NCBI GenBank assembly: GCA_904397835.1 | Contig: CAJFOV010000012.1 | Coordinates: forward strand, 1 to 51,941 | Direction: 5' to 3' | Source of the DNA: Candidatus Aristotella avistercoris | GTDB lineage: Bacteria > Bacillota > Clostridia > Oscillospirales > Ruminococcaceae | Length of the DNA: 51,941 nt | Shown here: positions 40,817 through 49,460 of the stretch, one piece after another | Layout of the letters: the number at the start of each line of letters is the position of its first letter | Position numbering within the stretch: position 1 is the stretch's first letter | The notes under the pieces: generated by a model | The model's database searches: none | Seen by the model: the letters and a program-made list of their open reading frames with translations, nothing else | What the model was told of the DNA's origin: nothing | Made by a program: the position numbers and the translations under genes

Positions 40817-41491
40817 CTACGCCTCACTCCACTGCTGCAAAATGGCCTGAACCTGGTAGAAATCTTTGGCAGCAGTCACATCCGGCGGAACTGGCCGATC
40901 CTCCCGGTTGAGCCAGATGGTGCGGATCCCCAGGGCCTGAGGACAGCGCACATCTCCCTGAAGGGAATCCCCAATGTGCACCACCTGTGCCGGAGAGAGC
41001 CCCCAGCGGCGCAGGGCATATTCAAACAGCTCCACATGGGGCTTTGCATAGGTGGCATCCTCGCTGGTGGTGATGCCGGATACCTTCAATCCGTGTCCGG
41101 CCACTGCCTGCTCCACAAACAGGTTGTCGCTGCTGGTGACCAGGTAGACGGGCCAACTGCTCTGGTCCAAAAAGACTTTGGCATCCTCGTAGAGGGGCGG
41201 GTTGCACCAGTGCTCCACCATCCGTTGGCAGAGGGCGGCGGCATCCTCCTTGGCGTGGAACTGCTCCAACACCTGTTGGAAGCTCTCCAGGGCCAGCTCC
41301 TGCTGGGTGCGGTAATGCGGACCACAGCATGCCTGAACCCGCTGGTCAAAGGCCTGGTACCAGGCCTGGACCACCTCTTTGGGAGAGGCGGCATCTCCGC
41401 TGCGGTAGACCCGCTCAATGACCTCCAGTGAGATGGGGCCATTCTCGTGGACCACCGTTCCATAAAAATCACAAAAGATCCCCTTGATCAT
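40817..41491 (-). CDS. HAD family hydrolase
   Basis: A 224-residue protein. Motif I is CDFYGTVV (about 7-14): the nucleophile Asp is present, but the position two residues later is Tyr, as in haloacid dehalogenase-like subgroups, instead of the Asp of most phosphatases. Motif II is YLVTSSDN, motif III uses Lys in TYAKPHVELF, and motif IV is HIGDSLQGDVRCPQALG. The cap lies between motifs I and II. ATG at 41491 follows AAAGGA. The substrate is unknown. Confidence 0.87.
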   Translation of the reverse strand: MIKGIFCDFYGTVVHENGPISLEVIERVYRSGDAASPKEVVQAWYQAFDQRVQACCGPHYRTQQELALESFQQVLEQFHAKEDAAALCQRMVEHWCNPPLYEDAKVFLDQSSWPVYLVTSSDNLFVEQAVAGHGLKVSGITTSEDATYAKPHVELFEYALRRWGLSPAQVVHIGDSLQGDVRCPQALGIRTIWLNREDRPVPPDVTAAKDFYQVQAILQQWSEA

Positions 41492-41552
41492 CCAAACAAG
41501 TTCCTTTCTGCCCCCTTTGGGGCGGTTGCACTTTTCAGGTAGAGGGAGGGCA

Positions 41553-41885
41553 TCATAGGTCCTCCGCCACATCTGCAATGGTCTGCAGGAAGGCCTCCTC
41601 CCCACCGGTGTTCATTTTAAAAAACATAGCCTGGCTTCCGCCGGAGGTAATGGCGGATAGAAAGTAGGCCCCTCTCTGGCCGGTCAGAACCACGGTCATG
41701 CTCACCCGATTGCCTCCCAAGGCGCTATATCTCTCATAGACCCGGATGGCACAATCGAATCCATCCTGATGATAGTCGCTTCCCTCCTCGTAGGAGGCCG
41801 TCATGCTCCCATCCATCACCGCCTGGTGGAGGCGGTCCAAAAGTTCCTGAAAATCTCCGTAGAGCATCTTTTCATATTTTGCCAT
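41553..41885 (-). CDS. DUF6054-like protein
   Basis: A 110-residue soluble protein. VYERYSALGGNRVSMTVVLT (about 49-68) and SGGSQAMFFKMNTGGEEAFL (about 82-101) match what I recall of DUF6054 proteins, which have no assigned role. ATG follows GGAAGG. The downstream HAD gene starts 61 bases after its stop, so the two may be co-transcribed. Confidence 0.65.
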   Translation of the reverse strand: MAKYEKMLYGDFQELLDRLHQAVMDGSMTASYEEGSDYHQDGFDCAIRVYERYSALGGNRVSMTVVLTGQRGAYFLSAITSGGSQAMFFKMNTGGEEAFLQTIADVAEDL

Positions 41886-42087
41886 ATGTTCTACCTTCCT
41901 TGTTTCGAGCTTTTGTTTTTATTCTATCATATTGCACCCCAAAAATCACCTTTCGGTTTTGCCTTCCATCACGTGATGATAGAACTTCGGGCCACTGGTT
42001 GCACCCCATCCCCACCCCATGGTAGACTACCCATAATTGGGGCCTTCGCTCTTGCCGGAGAATTTTTATGAAAGTGAGGTTTATAGG

Positions 42088-42603
42088 ATGGATCAAGTTT
42101 TGGAGACAAACCGTCTTTTGCTGCGCAGGATACGCCCAACTGACGGATCGTTTTTGTGCACCATACTACAGAATAGGGAGGTCATGTATGCCTGGGATCA
42201 TGCCTTTTCAGACCAGGAAGTCGCAGACTGGATTCAGGAGAACCTGATGCGATATGACAGGGACGGCTACAGCTATTGGACCGTTGTGGAGAAGGCATCC
42301 AACAGCCCGGTGGGCGTCTGCGGTCTCATTGCAGAACAGGCCGATCAGGAATCCTATGTTGGCATCGGATACATCTTTCAGAAGAGGGTTTGGGGCCAGG
42401 GGTATGCCTTTGAGAGCGCAACAGCCTGTGTGGAGTACGCCGCCTACGTGCTACATTGCAAGGAGGTCACTGCGCAAATCCGGCCAGACAACATCCCCTC
42501 CCGGAGGGTGGCTGAAAAGCTCGGTATGGTGGTCCGCAAAGCGTTTATACGAATCGATGGGGGCAAGGCTGTTCCCCACCTGCTGTATGGACGGACCCTC
42601 TGA
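42088..42603 (+). CDS. GNAT family N-acetyltransferase (RimJ/RimL-like)
   Basis: A 171-residue acyltransferase. LETNRLLLRRIRPTDGSF is the family start, IGYIFQKRVWGQGYAFESA (about 93-111) carries the acetyl-CoA pyrophosphate loop, and IRPDNIPSRRVAEKLGM (about 133-149) is the final motif. ATG at 42088 follows GAGGT. The target, protein or small molecule, is not known. It appears to be a single-gene unit. Confidence 0.88.
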   Translation: MDQVLETNRLLLRRIRPTDGSFLCTILQNREVMYAWDHAFSDQEVADWIQENLMRYDRDGYSYWTVVEKASNSPVGVCGLIAEQADQESYVGIGYIFQKRVWGQGYAFESATACVEYAAYVLHCKEVTAQIRPDNIPSRRVAEKLGMVVRKAFIRIDGGKAVPHLLYGRTL

Positions 42604-42691
42604 CCATCTTTTATAAATGTGAAGAACAATGGAAGCAGCCCTCTCATGCAAATGGAGCACTCATTTTCTAGGGGAACACCCTGGCCTTCCC

Positions 42692-43210
42692 CTATTCATC
42701 CAGCAGGACGGATGCCTCCTGCTGCCTCTGCCGGACCAGCTCAATGGCCTCCTTGCCCGTGAGGTGCTGGATGTCCATCCGCAGCATGCACAATGGCTCC
42801 CACTCCCGCTGGATGGTTTCTCTCCGGTTGGCCGCGGTGTCGTGGGGCGCATACTTGAGGGCCAGTTTTTCGATGGCGGCCCATTTTTCCTCCTCTGCCT
42901 CCACCGGGTGGATAACGCCGAAGGCAATGACACTGCGGAAATAACTGGTGTACTCCTCAGGAACCACCAGATCCTGGTCCACCACGCAGAGGGAAGCCTT
43001 TGGCTCCCTCTGGATGGCATCCAGCTTGTGACCAGCTTTTGCGCTGTGGAAGTAGATCCGCTCCCCGTCATGCACATAGCTGACGGGTACGGCATATGGA
43101 TACCCGTCGTCTCCAGCCAGAGCCAGAACGCCACAGGACCCCTGCCGCAAGATGGCGGTGCACGCCTCCGGGGGCAGGGCCTGCCCCTTTCTACGCATGG
43201 GACGGAACAT
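42692..43210 (-). CDS. Pyridoxamine 5'-phosphate oxidase family protein (NimA-like flavin-binding)
   Basis: A 172-residue split-barrel protein. MFRPMRRKGQALP at the start, then CGVLALAGDDGYPYAVPVSY (about 26-45) and IYFHSAKAGHKLDAIQREPK (about 51-70) form the FMN-binding barrel seen in the NimA/5-nitroimidazole-resistance-like group. ATG at 43210 is preferred over a TTG at 43231 because of GGGAGAG. It may reduce small molecules or bind flavin or heme; the substrate is not known. Confidence 0.85.
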   Translation of the reverse strand: MFRPMRRKGQALPPEACTAILRQGSCGVLALAGDDGYPYAVPVSYVHDGERIYFHSAKAGHKLDAIQREPKASLCVVDQDLVVPEEYTSYFRSVIAFGVIHPVEAEEEKWAAIEKLALKYAPHDTAANRRETIQREWEPLCMLRMDIQHLTGKEAIELVRQRQQEASVLLDE

Positions 43211-43409
43211 TTTGTCTCTCTCCCTTCTCAAAATATCGCTTGATTTTATCCTTTATACATCCAAGCAAAATCGTAGCAGGTGTTTGTTCAGCGGCCAGAT
43301 TCTCCCGATAAAATCCGCTGGCAGCTCAAAAGTCTATGCCAAATGTAGAATTCCAAAGGGTCTTGGCTGCTATGAAAATGATTCCTATCTTTTGAAGTGA
43401 CCTTATACC

Positions 43410-44645
43410 CTATGGCTCCTGCAGGTTCCAACCCTCACGTCCGGGTGCTTGCTCCAAGTGGAAAGCCTGCACGAACAATCGGTCCTGGTGATTCTGCAGC
43501 AGCATCAGCCCACTGGACAGCAGCAGCGGTACGGTCTGATCTGGGTCATCCAGAGGAAGAGCAAAGTCATCCCGCAGCTTTCGAAGACGGTAGAGAATCG
43601 TATTCCGGTGGGTAAACAACCGCGCACAGGTCTCCTGCACCGAGTGATGGCAGATCAAATAGGTGTACAAGGTCAGGCAGAATTGGGTATGTTGTTCCCG
43701 GTCATATGCTGCCAGTTTTCGGATCCGGGGATCCGTCAGAACTGGGCGCTGTGCCAGCTGGTGCATCAGCAGCAGGGTTCGGAATTGCTCTGTGTAGGTC
43801 ACAAGCGGCCCCGTCAATGGCAGTAGGTACTCCATCACCTCCCGAGCTGCGTGGTAGTGCTGGGGTAGAAGGTATAGGTCACTGAACTGGTCTGAAACCA
43901 CCACCCGCAACCGGTATTGCTGAGCCAGGGTATCCAGGGCCGCCAGGGGATGGGACTTTTTTAGAAGCAGCAGCACCTCTCCCCGGTACAGAAAAGGATG
44001 GGCCCCACCAAAGGCCTGGTTCAGCGCCTGTTTGAGGGCATCATCCCGAAAGTTGAAGCTGTGGTAGAGCCCCAGGTTGATCAGTGCCAACCGTTCCGGC
44101 TGATCCTGGGCCAGATCAGTGGTCATCGCTTGGACATAGAAGGCCCCCGGCTCCGAAAATTTGCCGTCCAGCAGGTTGGCCAACACCTCCTCCACCGTGG
44201 TGCCGTAGGCTCTGTTGCGCCCATCCTGACAGAGGATCTGTTTGGCCAGAAGGGCCTCCAGCCCGTGGAACTGTTCCTGGGGCACTTGGGCCAAATTCTC
44301 GTTCACATCCACGCAGATGAGATAACCAACCCGCATACCACCATTGGCCAGGCAGGAAAATCGCCTGGTATAGCCGCTGTCCTCCACCAGCTGGAAGACG
44401 CCGGCCGTGGGGTCTGGCATCAGATCCCAATGCAGGGCGGAGATGGCCTCGTAGGTGATCTCCCCCCGGGTGAGGGCGGCATCAAAGGCTCCGTCATGGA
44501 ACCCCTCCGGCACATAGCTGGCTATGACATGAAAGGTGTCATCCACCACCATGAGCGGACAGCCCAACATGGTTCCCGCATCCTGCAGCAGCCGGTCTGT
44601 GCTGTTGCATTCCAAAAAATCCCGGAGCAGTACATTCCAATCCAT
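43410..44645 (-). CDS. PucR-like helix-turn-helix transcriptional regulator
   Basis: A 411-residue regulator. The N-terminal part (about 1-130: LLQDAGTMLGCPLMVVDDTF) is a sensor-like domain. The C-terminus (SVQETCARLFTHRNTILYRL followed by RKLRDDF, near 340-370) is the PucR/CdaR helix-turn-helix. It lacks the PucR N-terminal domain seen at 1031-2713. ATG at 44645 follows GGGAGGG. It is divergent from the KdgT-type permease and acetolactate decarboxylase genes and is their probable regulator. Confidence 0.87.
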   Translation of the reverse strand: MDWNVLLRDFLECNSTDRLLQDAGTMLGCPLMVVDDTFHVIASYVPEGFHDGAFDAALTRGEITYEAISALHWDLMPDPTAGVFQLVEDSGYTRRFSCLANGGMRVGYLICVDVNENLAQVPQEQFHGLEALLAKQILCQDGRNRAYGTTVEEVLANLLDGKFSEPGAFYVQAMTTDLAQDQPERLALINLGLYHSFNFRDDALKQALNQAFGGAHPFLYRGEVLLLLKKSHPLAALDTLAQQYRLRVVVSDQFSDLYLLPQHYHAAREVMEYLLPLTGPLVTYTEQFRTLLLMHQLAQRPVLTDPRIRKLAAYDREQHTQFCLTLYTYLICHHSVQETCARLFTHRNTILYRLRKLRDDFALPLDDPDQTVPLLLSSGLMLLQNHQDRLFVQAFHLEQAPGREGWNLQEP

Positions 44646-44773
44646 GGCACCCTCCCTGTGCTGATAGCACAAATAAATCTTTAAAAATTATATCATCAGC
44701 TTGGTGCAAAATCCAGATCTATCGGCTAAAATAGGTCACAGAAAAAGACGTTCCACCAATAAAAGGGGGAGTT

Positions 44774-45823
44774 ATGATGGAAACAGAAACCAAACGCAAT
44801 GTGAATATTTGGAAGACACTGCAAAAGGTGCCTGCAGGGACCATGTTTGTCCCACTGATCATTGGTGCTCTAATCACAACCATCTGCCAGGGCATGTTTC
44901 AATTTGATCTGTGGAGCTACTTGGGCAATCCCATGAAGGACATGTTCTCCTCCAGCGGGCAGATGCTGCTCATTGGCCTGATGCTCTTCTGTACCGGCAC
45001 CCAGCTAAAACTGGGGGATCTGAGGGACGCCCTGCGGCGGGGAGTCCTGTTGATCCTGGTTCGGCTGGGCGTGGCCTATCTGTTGTGCGGGCTATTCTAC
45101 GCCGCATTTGGCTATGAGGGCGCCTTAGGCATCTCCTTTTTGGCCTTTGTCTGTGCCGTCACCAGCGCCAATGCGGCCCTCTACATGGGGATCATCCAGC
45201 CCTTTGGCGACAAGTCCGACAAGGCCAGTTTTGGTGTGATGCTCATCTGCTCCATGCCCCTACTGCCGCTGCTCTTTTTGGGCTTCTTTGGCACCTCCGG
45301 CTTTGGCATGGCACAGGTCCTTCAGATTGTCTCACTGTTGATTCCCTTTATTCTTGGTATGATTTTGGGCAATCTGGATGCAGACATCCGCAATGTATTC
45401 GCAGGAGGAAATGCCATCATTCTACCCTTCCTAGGGTTTGAATTTGGCTCTACCATCAACCTGTTTGACGCCTTCCAGATGCTGCCTCAGGGGCTGCTGT
45501 TGAGCCTGCTGTACTTTATTATTGTCATTGGGCCTTCCTACGTGTTTGAGCGCCACGTACTCCATCGCCCGGGCTATGCCTCGGTGGCCAGCGCCTCCCT
45601 GGCGGGCGTCGCTTTGGCCATTCCCACCATGGCCGCCCAGGCCAACGCCGCCTTAGGCGCCTATGTCTCAAGCACCGTGGCAACCCTGGCCTTTGTACTG
45701 GCCGTGACCAATATCCTCTGCCCTTTTATGGTCAGATGGGTGCTAAAGCGCCATCCGGCGGACGGCAGCACCCCGGCTGCAAACTCGAAAACAGCAAAAA
45801 TCGAAGCCAATCCTGTTCACTAA
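44774..45823 (+). CDS. kdgT: 2-keto-3-deoxygluconate permease family protein
   Basis: A 349-residue membrane protein with about ten helices. GTMFVPLIIGALITT (about 21-35), FCTGTQLKLGDLRDALRRG (about 72), AVTSANAALYMG and PFLGFEFGSTINL (about 220) match the KdgT family of proton symporters. The start may be the next ATG, three bases on, which is better spaced from GGGGGAG. It lies 13 bases before an acetolactate decarboxylase gene and no 2-keto-3-deoxygluconate kinase or aldolase is near. The cargo may therefore be another 2-keto acid; the symbol marks the family only. Confidence 0.85.
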   Translation: MMETETKRNVNIWKTLQKVPAGTMFVPLIIGALITTICQGMFQFDLWSYLGNPMKDMFSSSGQMLLIGLMLFCTGTQLKLGDLRDALRRGVLLILVRLGVAYLLCGLFYAAFGYEGALGISFLAFVCAVTSANAALYMGIIQPFGDKSDKASFGVMLICSMPLLPLLFLGFFGTSGFGMAQVLQIVSLLIPFILGMILGNLDADIRNVFAGGNAIILPFLGFEFGSTINLFDAFQMLPQGLLLSLLYFIIVIGPSYVFERHVLHRPGYASVASASLAGVALAIPTMAAQANAALGAYVSSTVATLAFVLAVTNILCPFMVRWVLKRHPADGSTPAANSKTAKIEANPVH

Positions 45824-45836
45824 GGAGTGTATTCTG

Positions 45837-46553
45837 ATGAAAAAATTGTTGCAAGCTTCCACATTAAATGCCTTGATGCTGGGGAATTTTGACCGCACGA
45901 TCTCCATCGCAGATTTTTTACAGGAGGCTGACACTGGCCTGGGCACCTACACCGGGCTGGACGGTGAGGCCATCTTTGCCGATGGCGTGGCCTACCGAGC
46001 CACTGCAGATGGCACCGTCACTGTTATGGAGCCCGAGGACGGCGTTGCCTTTGGTACCGTTGCCCCATTTGATGCCTCTGCCCCCACGGTTCAGCTGACG
46101 GATGTGACCTCTATAGAGGTTCTCAAACAACAGCTGGCCCCCTATGTGGAGAAGAACCCCAACATTTTCTATCTTCTGAAGGCCGACGCTACCTTTGATG
46201 AGATGCATGTACGCAGCTGCTATGCCTGCCAAAAGCCCTATCCCACCCTGTCGGAGGCAGCCAGCAAGCAGCGGGAATTCCACTATGAGGGTGTCCCTGG
46301 CAATGTCATCGCCGTCTACTGCCCCGCCTATGTGGAAGGTATCAACCTGCCAGGGTGGCACTTTCACTTCCTGAGCAGCGATCGAACCAAGGGCGGCCAC
46401 ATCCTGGGCCTGCAGGCACAGGCCTTGACTTTCCAGCTGAACCCCATCTTAGATTGGGAACTGCTGCTCCCTGAAAATCCTGAGTTTGCCCGGCGCAACC
46501 TCTCTGAAGATTTGAGCGCCAAGACCGCGGCCGTGGAGGGCGGCGCCCACTAG
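45837..46553 (+). CDS. budA: Acetolactate decarboxylase
   Basis: A 238-residue enzyme that converts 2-acetolactate to acetoin. The zinc site is intact in the C-terminal block GWHFHFLSSDRTKGGHILG (His residues near 176, 178 and 189), with Glu in TLSEAASKQREFHYEG nearby. MLGNFDRTISIADFL and GLGTYTGLDGE are the N-terminal family motifs. It lies downstream of the KdgT-type permease with an AAGGAG site. No acetolactate synthase is in the window. Confidence 0.92.
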   Translation: MKKLLQASTLNALMLGNFDRTISIADFLQEADTGLGTYTGLDGEAIFADGVAYRATADGTVTVMEPEDGVAFGTVAPFDASAPTVQLTDVTSIEVLKQQLAPYVEKNPNIFYLLKADATFDEMHVRSCYACQKPYPTLSEAASKQREFHYEGVPGNVIAVYCPAYVEGINLPGWHFHFLSSDRTKGGHILGLQAQALTFQLNPILDWELLLPENPEFARRNLSEDLSAKTAAVEGGAH

Positions 46554-46629
46554 AGGAGAGCCTCCCCACACTTGATACACCCCCAATCCCCTAACCAATG
46601 GCAGGAGCGCCAGCGCTCCAAAGCACATG

Positions 46630-46685
46630 CGAAGCAATACCGGCAGTATGCTCTTTCATAGGAGCTTGCTGCCGGTATTGTTCTA
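46630..46685 (+). terminator. Terminator-like hairpin after budA
   Basis: CAATACCGGCAG (46635-46646) pairs exactly with CTGCCGGTATTG (46669-46680), with an inner GCTC/GAGC pair, followed by TTCTATC. Confidence 0.65.
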
Positions 46686-46689
46686 TCCC

Positions 46690-46999
46690 AGCGAATGGAA
46701 CGGACATTTTAAGTTCAGAAGACCTCTATTCGATCCGGGGGGCAGCGCCTCTTCCTGGGAGCAGACCAAAGAACAACCTGCACAATTGGCCCTGATCCAT
46801 CACCAAATACACTCGCCCATAATGATCCTGGAGGGCCCTGTAGAGAGGGGCAAAATGGGCGGGTCCATTCGCAGAGCATTCACTCTGCAAAAGGGCCGGC
46901 GTACGCCACGCCTTTCCATTCTTAACAGCGGTGTGGAGATTTGGGGAATGGTCCTGCGCCAAAAGGAAGTGCAGCCCATCTAGAGCACCCCCTCCTCCA
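46690..46999. other. Intergenic region, possible decayed coding sequence
   Basis: A minus frame (about 46726-46980, containing ALYRALQDHYGRVYLVMDQG) and a plus frame both stay open, but neither has a usable start and ribosome site. It may be remnant sequence. Confidence 0.3.
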
Positions 47000-47833
47000 T
47001 TAGAGGGAATGGCTCTGCGTCAGGGTGCAAATGTCCACATCCTTCAAAGATTCCCCAGTATAGACCTGAAGTTGGTATTTCCACTGTAGAATGCCGGAGA
47101 TCACCACAAACTGCAAGGAAAAACCTGGATCCACATGGTATTCCGTTTTCACAAGGTGCAGCAATTGATCCAGAGTTTCCTTCTGGTTTTCCTCGGTGCA
47201 GTCAGCACACAGATATATTCCGGCAGGAATGGTTATTAAGCCATCTATTGCCACATAGCGGGTGCACACGGCAAAATAGCGGGCCGCGGCATCGTCCCGA
47301 TATACGCCGGCCAAATCCTCAAAGGCAAATTGCTCCTTCTGTGTGTTGGACAAACGTTGATAAAAGTGGCGCTGATAGCTCCACAGATCGGCTACTGTAA
47401 TTTTTTCAACAGGATCGGCCAGCATGATGACACGCTCTGGAAACTTTTGTATAAAAATCCCCTCTGGAGTCTGCCAGCCGTGGAGCTTTTTCTCGTAGTC
47501 AGCCCGGACCATTTGGATTTTTGCCTTGCTGTAGCGCAGGGCTGCGATTTTTTCGTCTGCCTTCTGTTCTGCCTGCGCCAAAAATAGAATGATCTTTTCC
47601 AGATCGTCATACTCCAAAACCCGCTTGATCTCCTGCAGAGGCAGATCCATCTGTTGCAGCGCGTGGATCGTATTTAGACGGACGATGTCCTCCGCACTGT
47701 AGTAGCGATATTTGGTGTGTGGATCAACCTTACTGGGCTTGACCAGCCCGATGCGGTCATAGTGGCGGAGGGTTTCACTGGTCATATGCACCTGTGCCGC
47801 CGCATCTCCAATTGAAAAATAACTTTTTTCCAT
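47000..47833 (-). CDS. MerR family transcriptional regulator
   Basis: A 277-residue regulator. FSIGDAAAQVHMTSETLRHY (about 6-25), followed by DRIGLVKPSKV, is the MerR helix-turn-helix. A coiled coil follows (about 80-115), then a C-terminal effector domain (about 120-277), which resembles the GyrI-like ligand-binding fold of BmrR-type regulators. ATG at 47833 follows AAGGGAG. It is divergent from an ABC transporter operon whose promoter has the unusual 19-base spacer that MerR proteins remodel. Confidence 0.9.
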   Translation of the reverse strand: MEKSYFSIGDAAAQVHMTSETLRHYDRIGLVKPSKVDPHTKYRYYSAEDIVRLNTIHALQQMDLPLQEIKRVLEYDDLEKIILFLAQAEQKADEKIAALRYSKAKIQMVRADYEKKLHGWQTPEGIFIQKFPERVIMLADPVEKITVADLWSYQRHFYQRLSNTQKEQFAFEDLAGVYRDDAAARYFAVCTRYVAIDGLITIPAGIYLCADCTEENQKETLDQLLHLVKTEYHVDPGFSLQFVVISGILQWKYQLQVYTGESLKDVDICTLTQSHSL

Positions 47834-47846
47834 GTGATTTTCTCCC

Positions 47847-47877
47847 TTGACTTTTGTGTAGCACAAAGGTTTATACT
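47847..47877 (+). promoter_or_regulatory. MerR-type promoter with 19-base spacer and dyad
   Basis: TTGACT (47847-47852), a 19-base spacer and TATACT (47872-47877). Within the spacer CTTTTGTG (47851-47858), TAG, CACAAAGG (47862-47869) form a near-perfect dyad. This is the classic MerR activator layout, directing the ABC transporter operon. The same DNA overlaps the merR leader, which suggests autoregulation. Confidence 0.85.
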
Positions 47878-47943
47878 ATTGTAACACCGGGGGATCCTAT
47901 ATGCAAATGTTGGATCTTCCGGTGCAGTTGGGAGGGCATTGGT

Positions 47944-48792
47944 ATGATAGAACTCAAGCAGGTCACAAAGCAATATGGGCATTCCACCGTATTGCATCAA
48001 ATCGATCTCACAGTAGACGAACCTGGCATTTACTGCCTGCTGGGGCGAAATGGAGCAGGCAAAACCACCCTTTTGAAGTCGATTGCTGGCTATCAAAACA
48101 TTACCAGCGGTCAAATCAAGGTGGATGGAAAGACCATCTCCACCGCAACGCTGGATCCCGGTGTCAGCTACATTGAAAACTTTGCCAGACACTTCAATCT
48201 GCCCGTTTGGAAATTGCTGCGGATTGCATCTGAAGTCAATGAGGCGTATGACGCTTCCTTTGCAACAGAGATGATGGAGCGGTTTGAACTGGACGGAAAG
48301 AAAAAATTCAACCAGCTCTCCCTTGGCATGAAAACGATGGTTTCCACCATTGTCTGTCTGGCCAGCAACCGCCCCGTCGTCCTTTTGGATGAACCAGTTT
48401 TGGGCTTTGACGCCATCATGCGGGTTGCGTTTTATGAGATGCTCACAGAAAGTTTTCGACGTCATCCGCGGATCATCGTGGTGTCAACCCACATGATCGA
48501 AGAGATCACAAAGACCATCCACAAGTTGATCATCCTTGATAAGGGGCGGATCCGTTTTTTTGATACCCTGCAGGCCCTGGAAGAAAAGGCATACTCTGTG
48601 AGCGGGTTAAAGAAAGACGTGGAGGCGGCAACTGCCAATCGAAATGTCATTGGGCAGGATGCCGTGGGCGGGCTTGTAACAAGCTATATTTTTGACCAGC
48701 CGCCAAAGCAGGAGGCGTCTTTGGAGATTGCCCCCCTTTCCCTCCAGGACTTTTTCATTCAGATGGTGGGGCGCAAGGGAGGAATCAGGTAA
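47944..48792 (+). CDS. ABC transporter ATP-binding protein
   Basis: A 282-residue ATPase of the antibiotic/drug export type. Walker A is LGRNGAGKTTLL (about 33-44), the signature is LSLGMK (about 122), Walker B is PVVLLDEPVLGFD (about 140), and the switch histidine is in VVSTHMIEE. ATG at 47944 follows GGGAGGG. Its stop overlaps the permease start by one base. Confidence 0.9.
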   Translation: MIELKQVTKQYGHSTVLHQIDLTVDEPGIYCLLGRNGAGKTTLLKSIAGYQNITSGQIKVDGKTISTATLDPGVSYIENFARHFNLPVWKLLRIASEVNEAYDASFATEMMERFELDGKKKFNQLSLGMKTMVSTIVCLASNRPVVLLDEPVLGFDAIMRVAFYEMLTESFRRHPRIIVVSTHMIEEITKTIHKLIILDKGRIRFFDTLQALEEKAYSVSGLKKDVEAATANRNVIGQDAVGGLVTSYIFDQPPKQEASLEIAPLSLQDFFIQMVGRKGGIR

Positions 48793-49445
48793 TGCGTGCA
48801 ACATTTTCCATTGTAAAACGGTTGCTTGCCAGCAATCAGATCAGTTTTATCCTGACGGCGGTGGTGGCACTCTGCGCCACCACCTCTGGAGATTCTGCCG
48901 TCGCGTTGAGCAACGGAAATTATACCTGGCTTTTGGCTGGATTGATGCCATTTTTCTTTGTGTTTTACGATTTCAAAAAATTGATGTATCTGGGGGCCAA
49001 CAAAAGAGATTTTTATCTTGGGGCGCTGATCAGTTACGGCGCAATTGCCCTGTTGATCTCCCTGGTCAACACGGGGGTTCACCTGCTGATTGACCCCCTC
49101 AACCATACACAGACGGTGATCAATTTAATGGATGTGTGCGGCTGGACGGGGAATCCTACCGTTGTTGCATTTCTCCAGCAGACTGTGTTTTTGTTTTTGG
49201 TCATGGTATTTCTCCACGTTTTGCTGTCCATGCAGCCCCATTGGTACGGCTGGATCACAGACATCGTCTTGGTCGCCATCATCTGTATTTTTACCCCCAT
49301 TGCGCCGCTGCGGGCCATTTTGGCTGGATTTTTTAAAATCATCATGCTCAATTCCAACCCACTGATCCATATTGGTGTTTGCCTGGGGTTGAGTGCTGGC
49401 CTTGCCGCCATTGGCTTGGCTGTTTTGAAACGAAAAACGCTGTAG
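48792..49445 (+). CDS. ABC transporter permease, small export type
   Basis: A 217-residue protein with six hydrophobic helices and no soluble domain, the layout of ABC-2-like export permeases. It is not recognised beyond that. The TAATG overlap with the ATPase gene indicates a single transporter. Control by a MerR/BmrR-like regulator suggests export of a toxic cationic or amphipathic compound. Confidence 0.78.
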   Translation: MRATFSIVKRLLASNQISFILTAVVALCATTSGDSAVALSNGNYTWLLAGLMPFFFVFYDFKKLMYLGANKRDFYLGALISYGAIALLISLVNTGVHLLIDPLNHTQTVINLMDVCGWTGNPTVVAFLQQTVFLFLVMVFLHVLLSMQPHWYGWITDIVLVAIICIFTPIAPLRAILAGFFKIIMLNSNPLIHIGVCLGLSAGLAAIGLAVLKRKTL

Positions 49446-49460
49446 GGAGGGCATTTAGAA

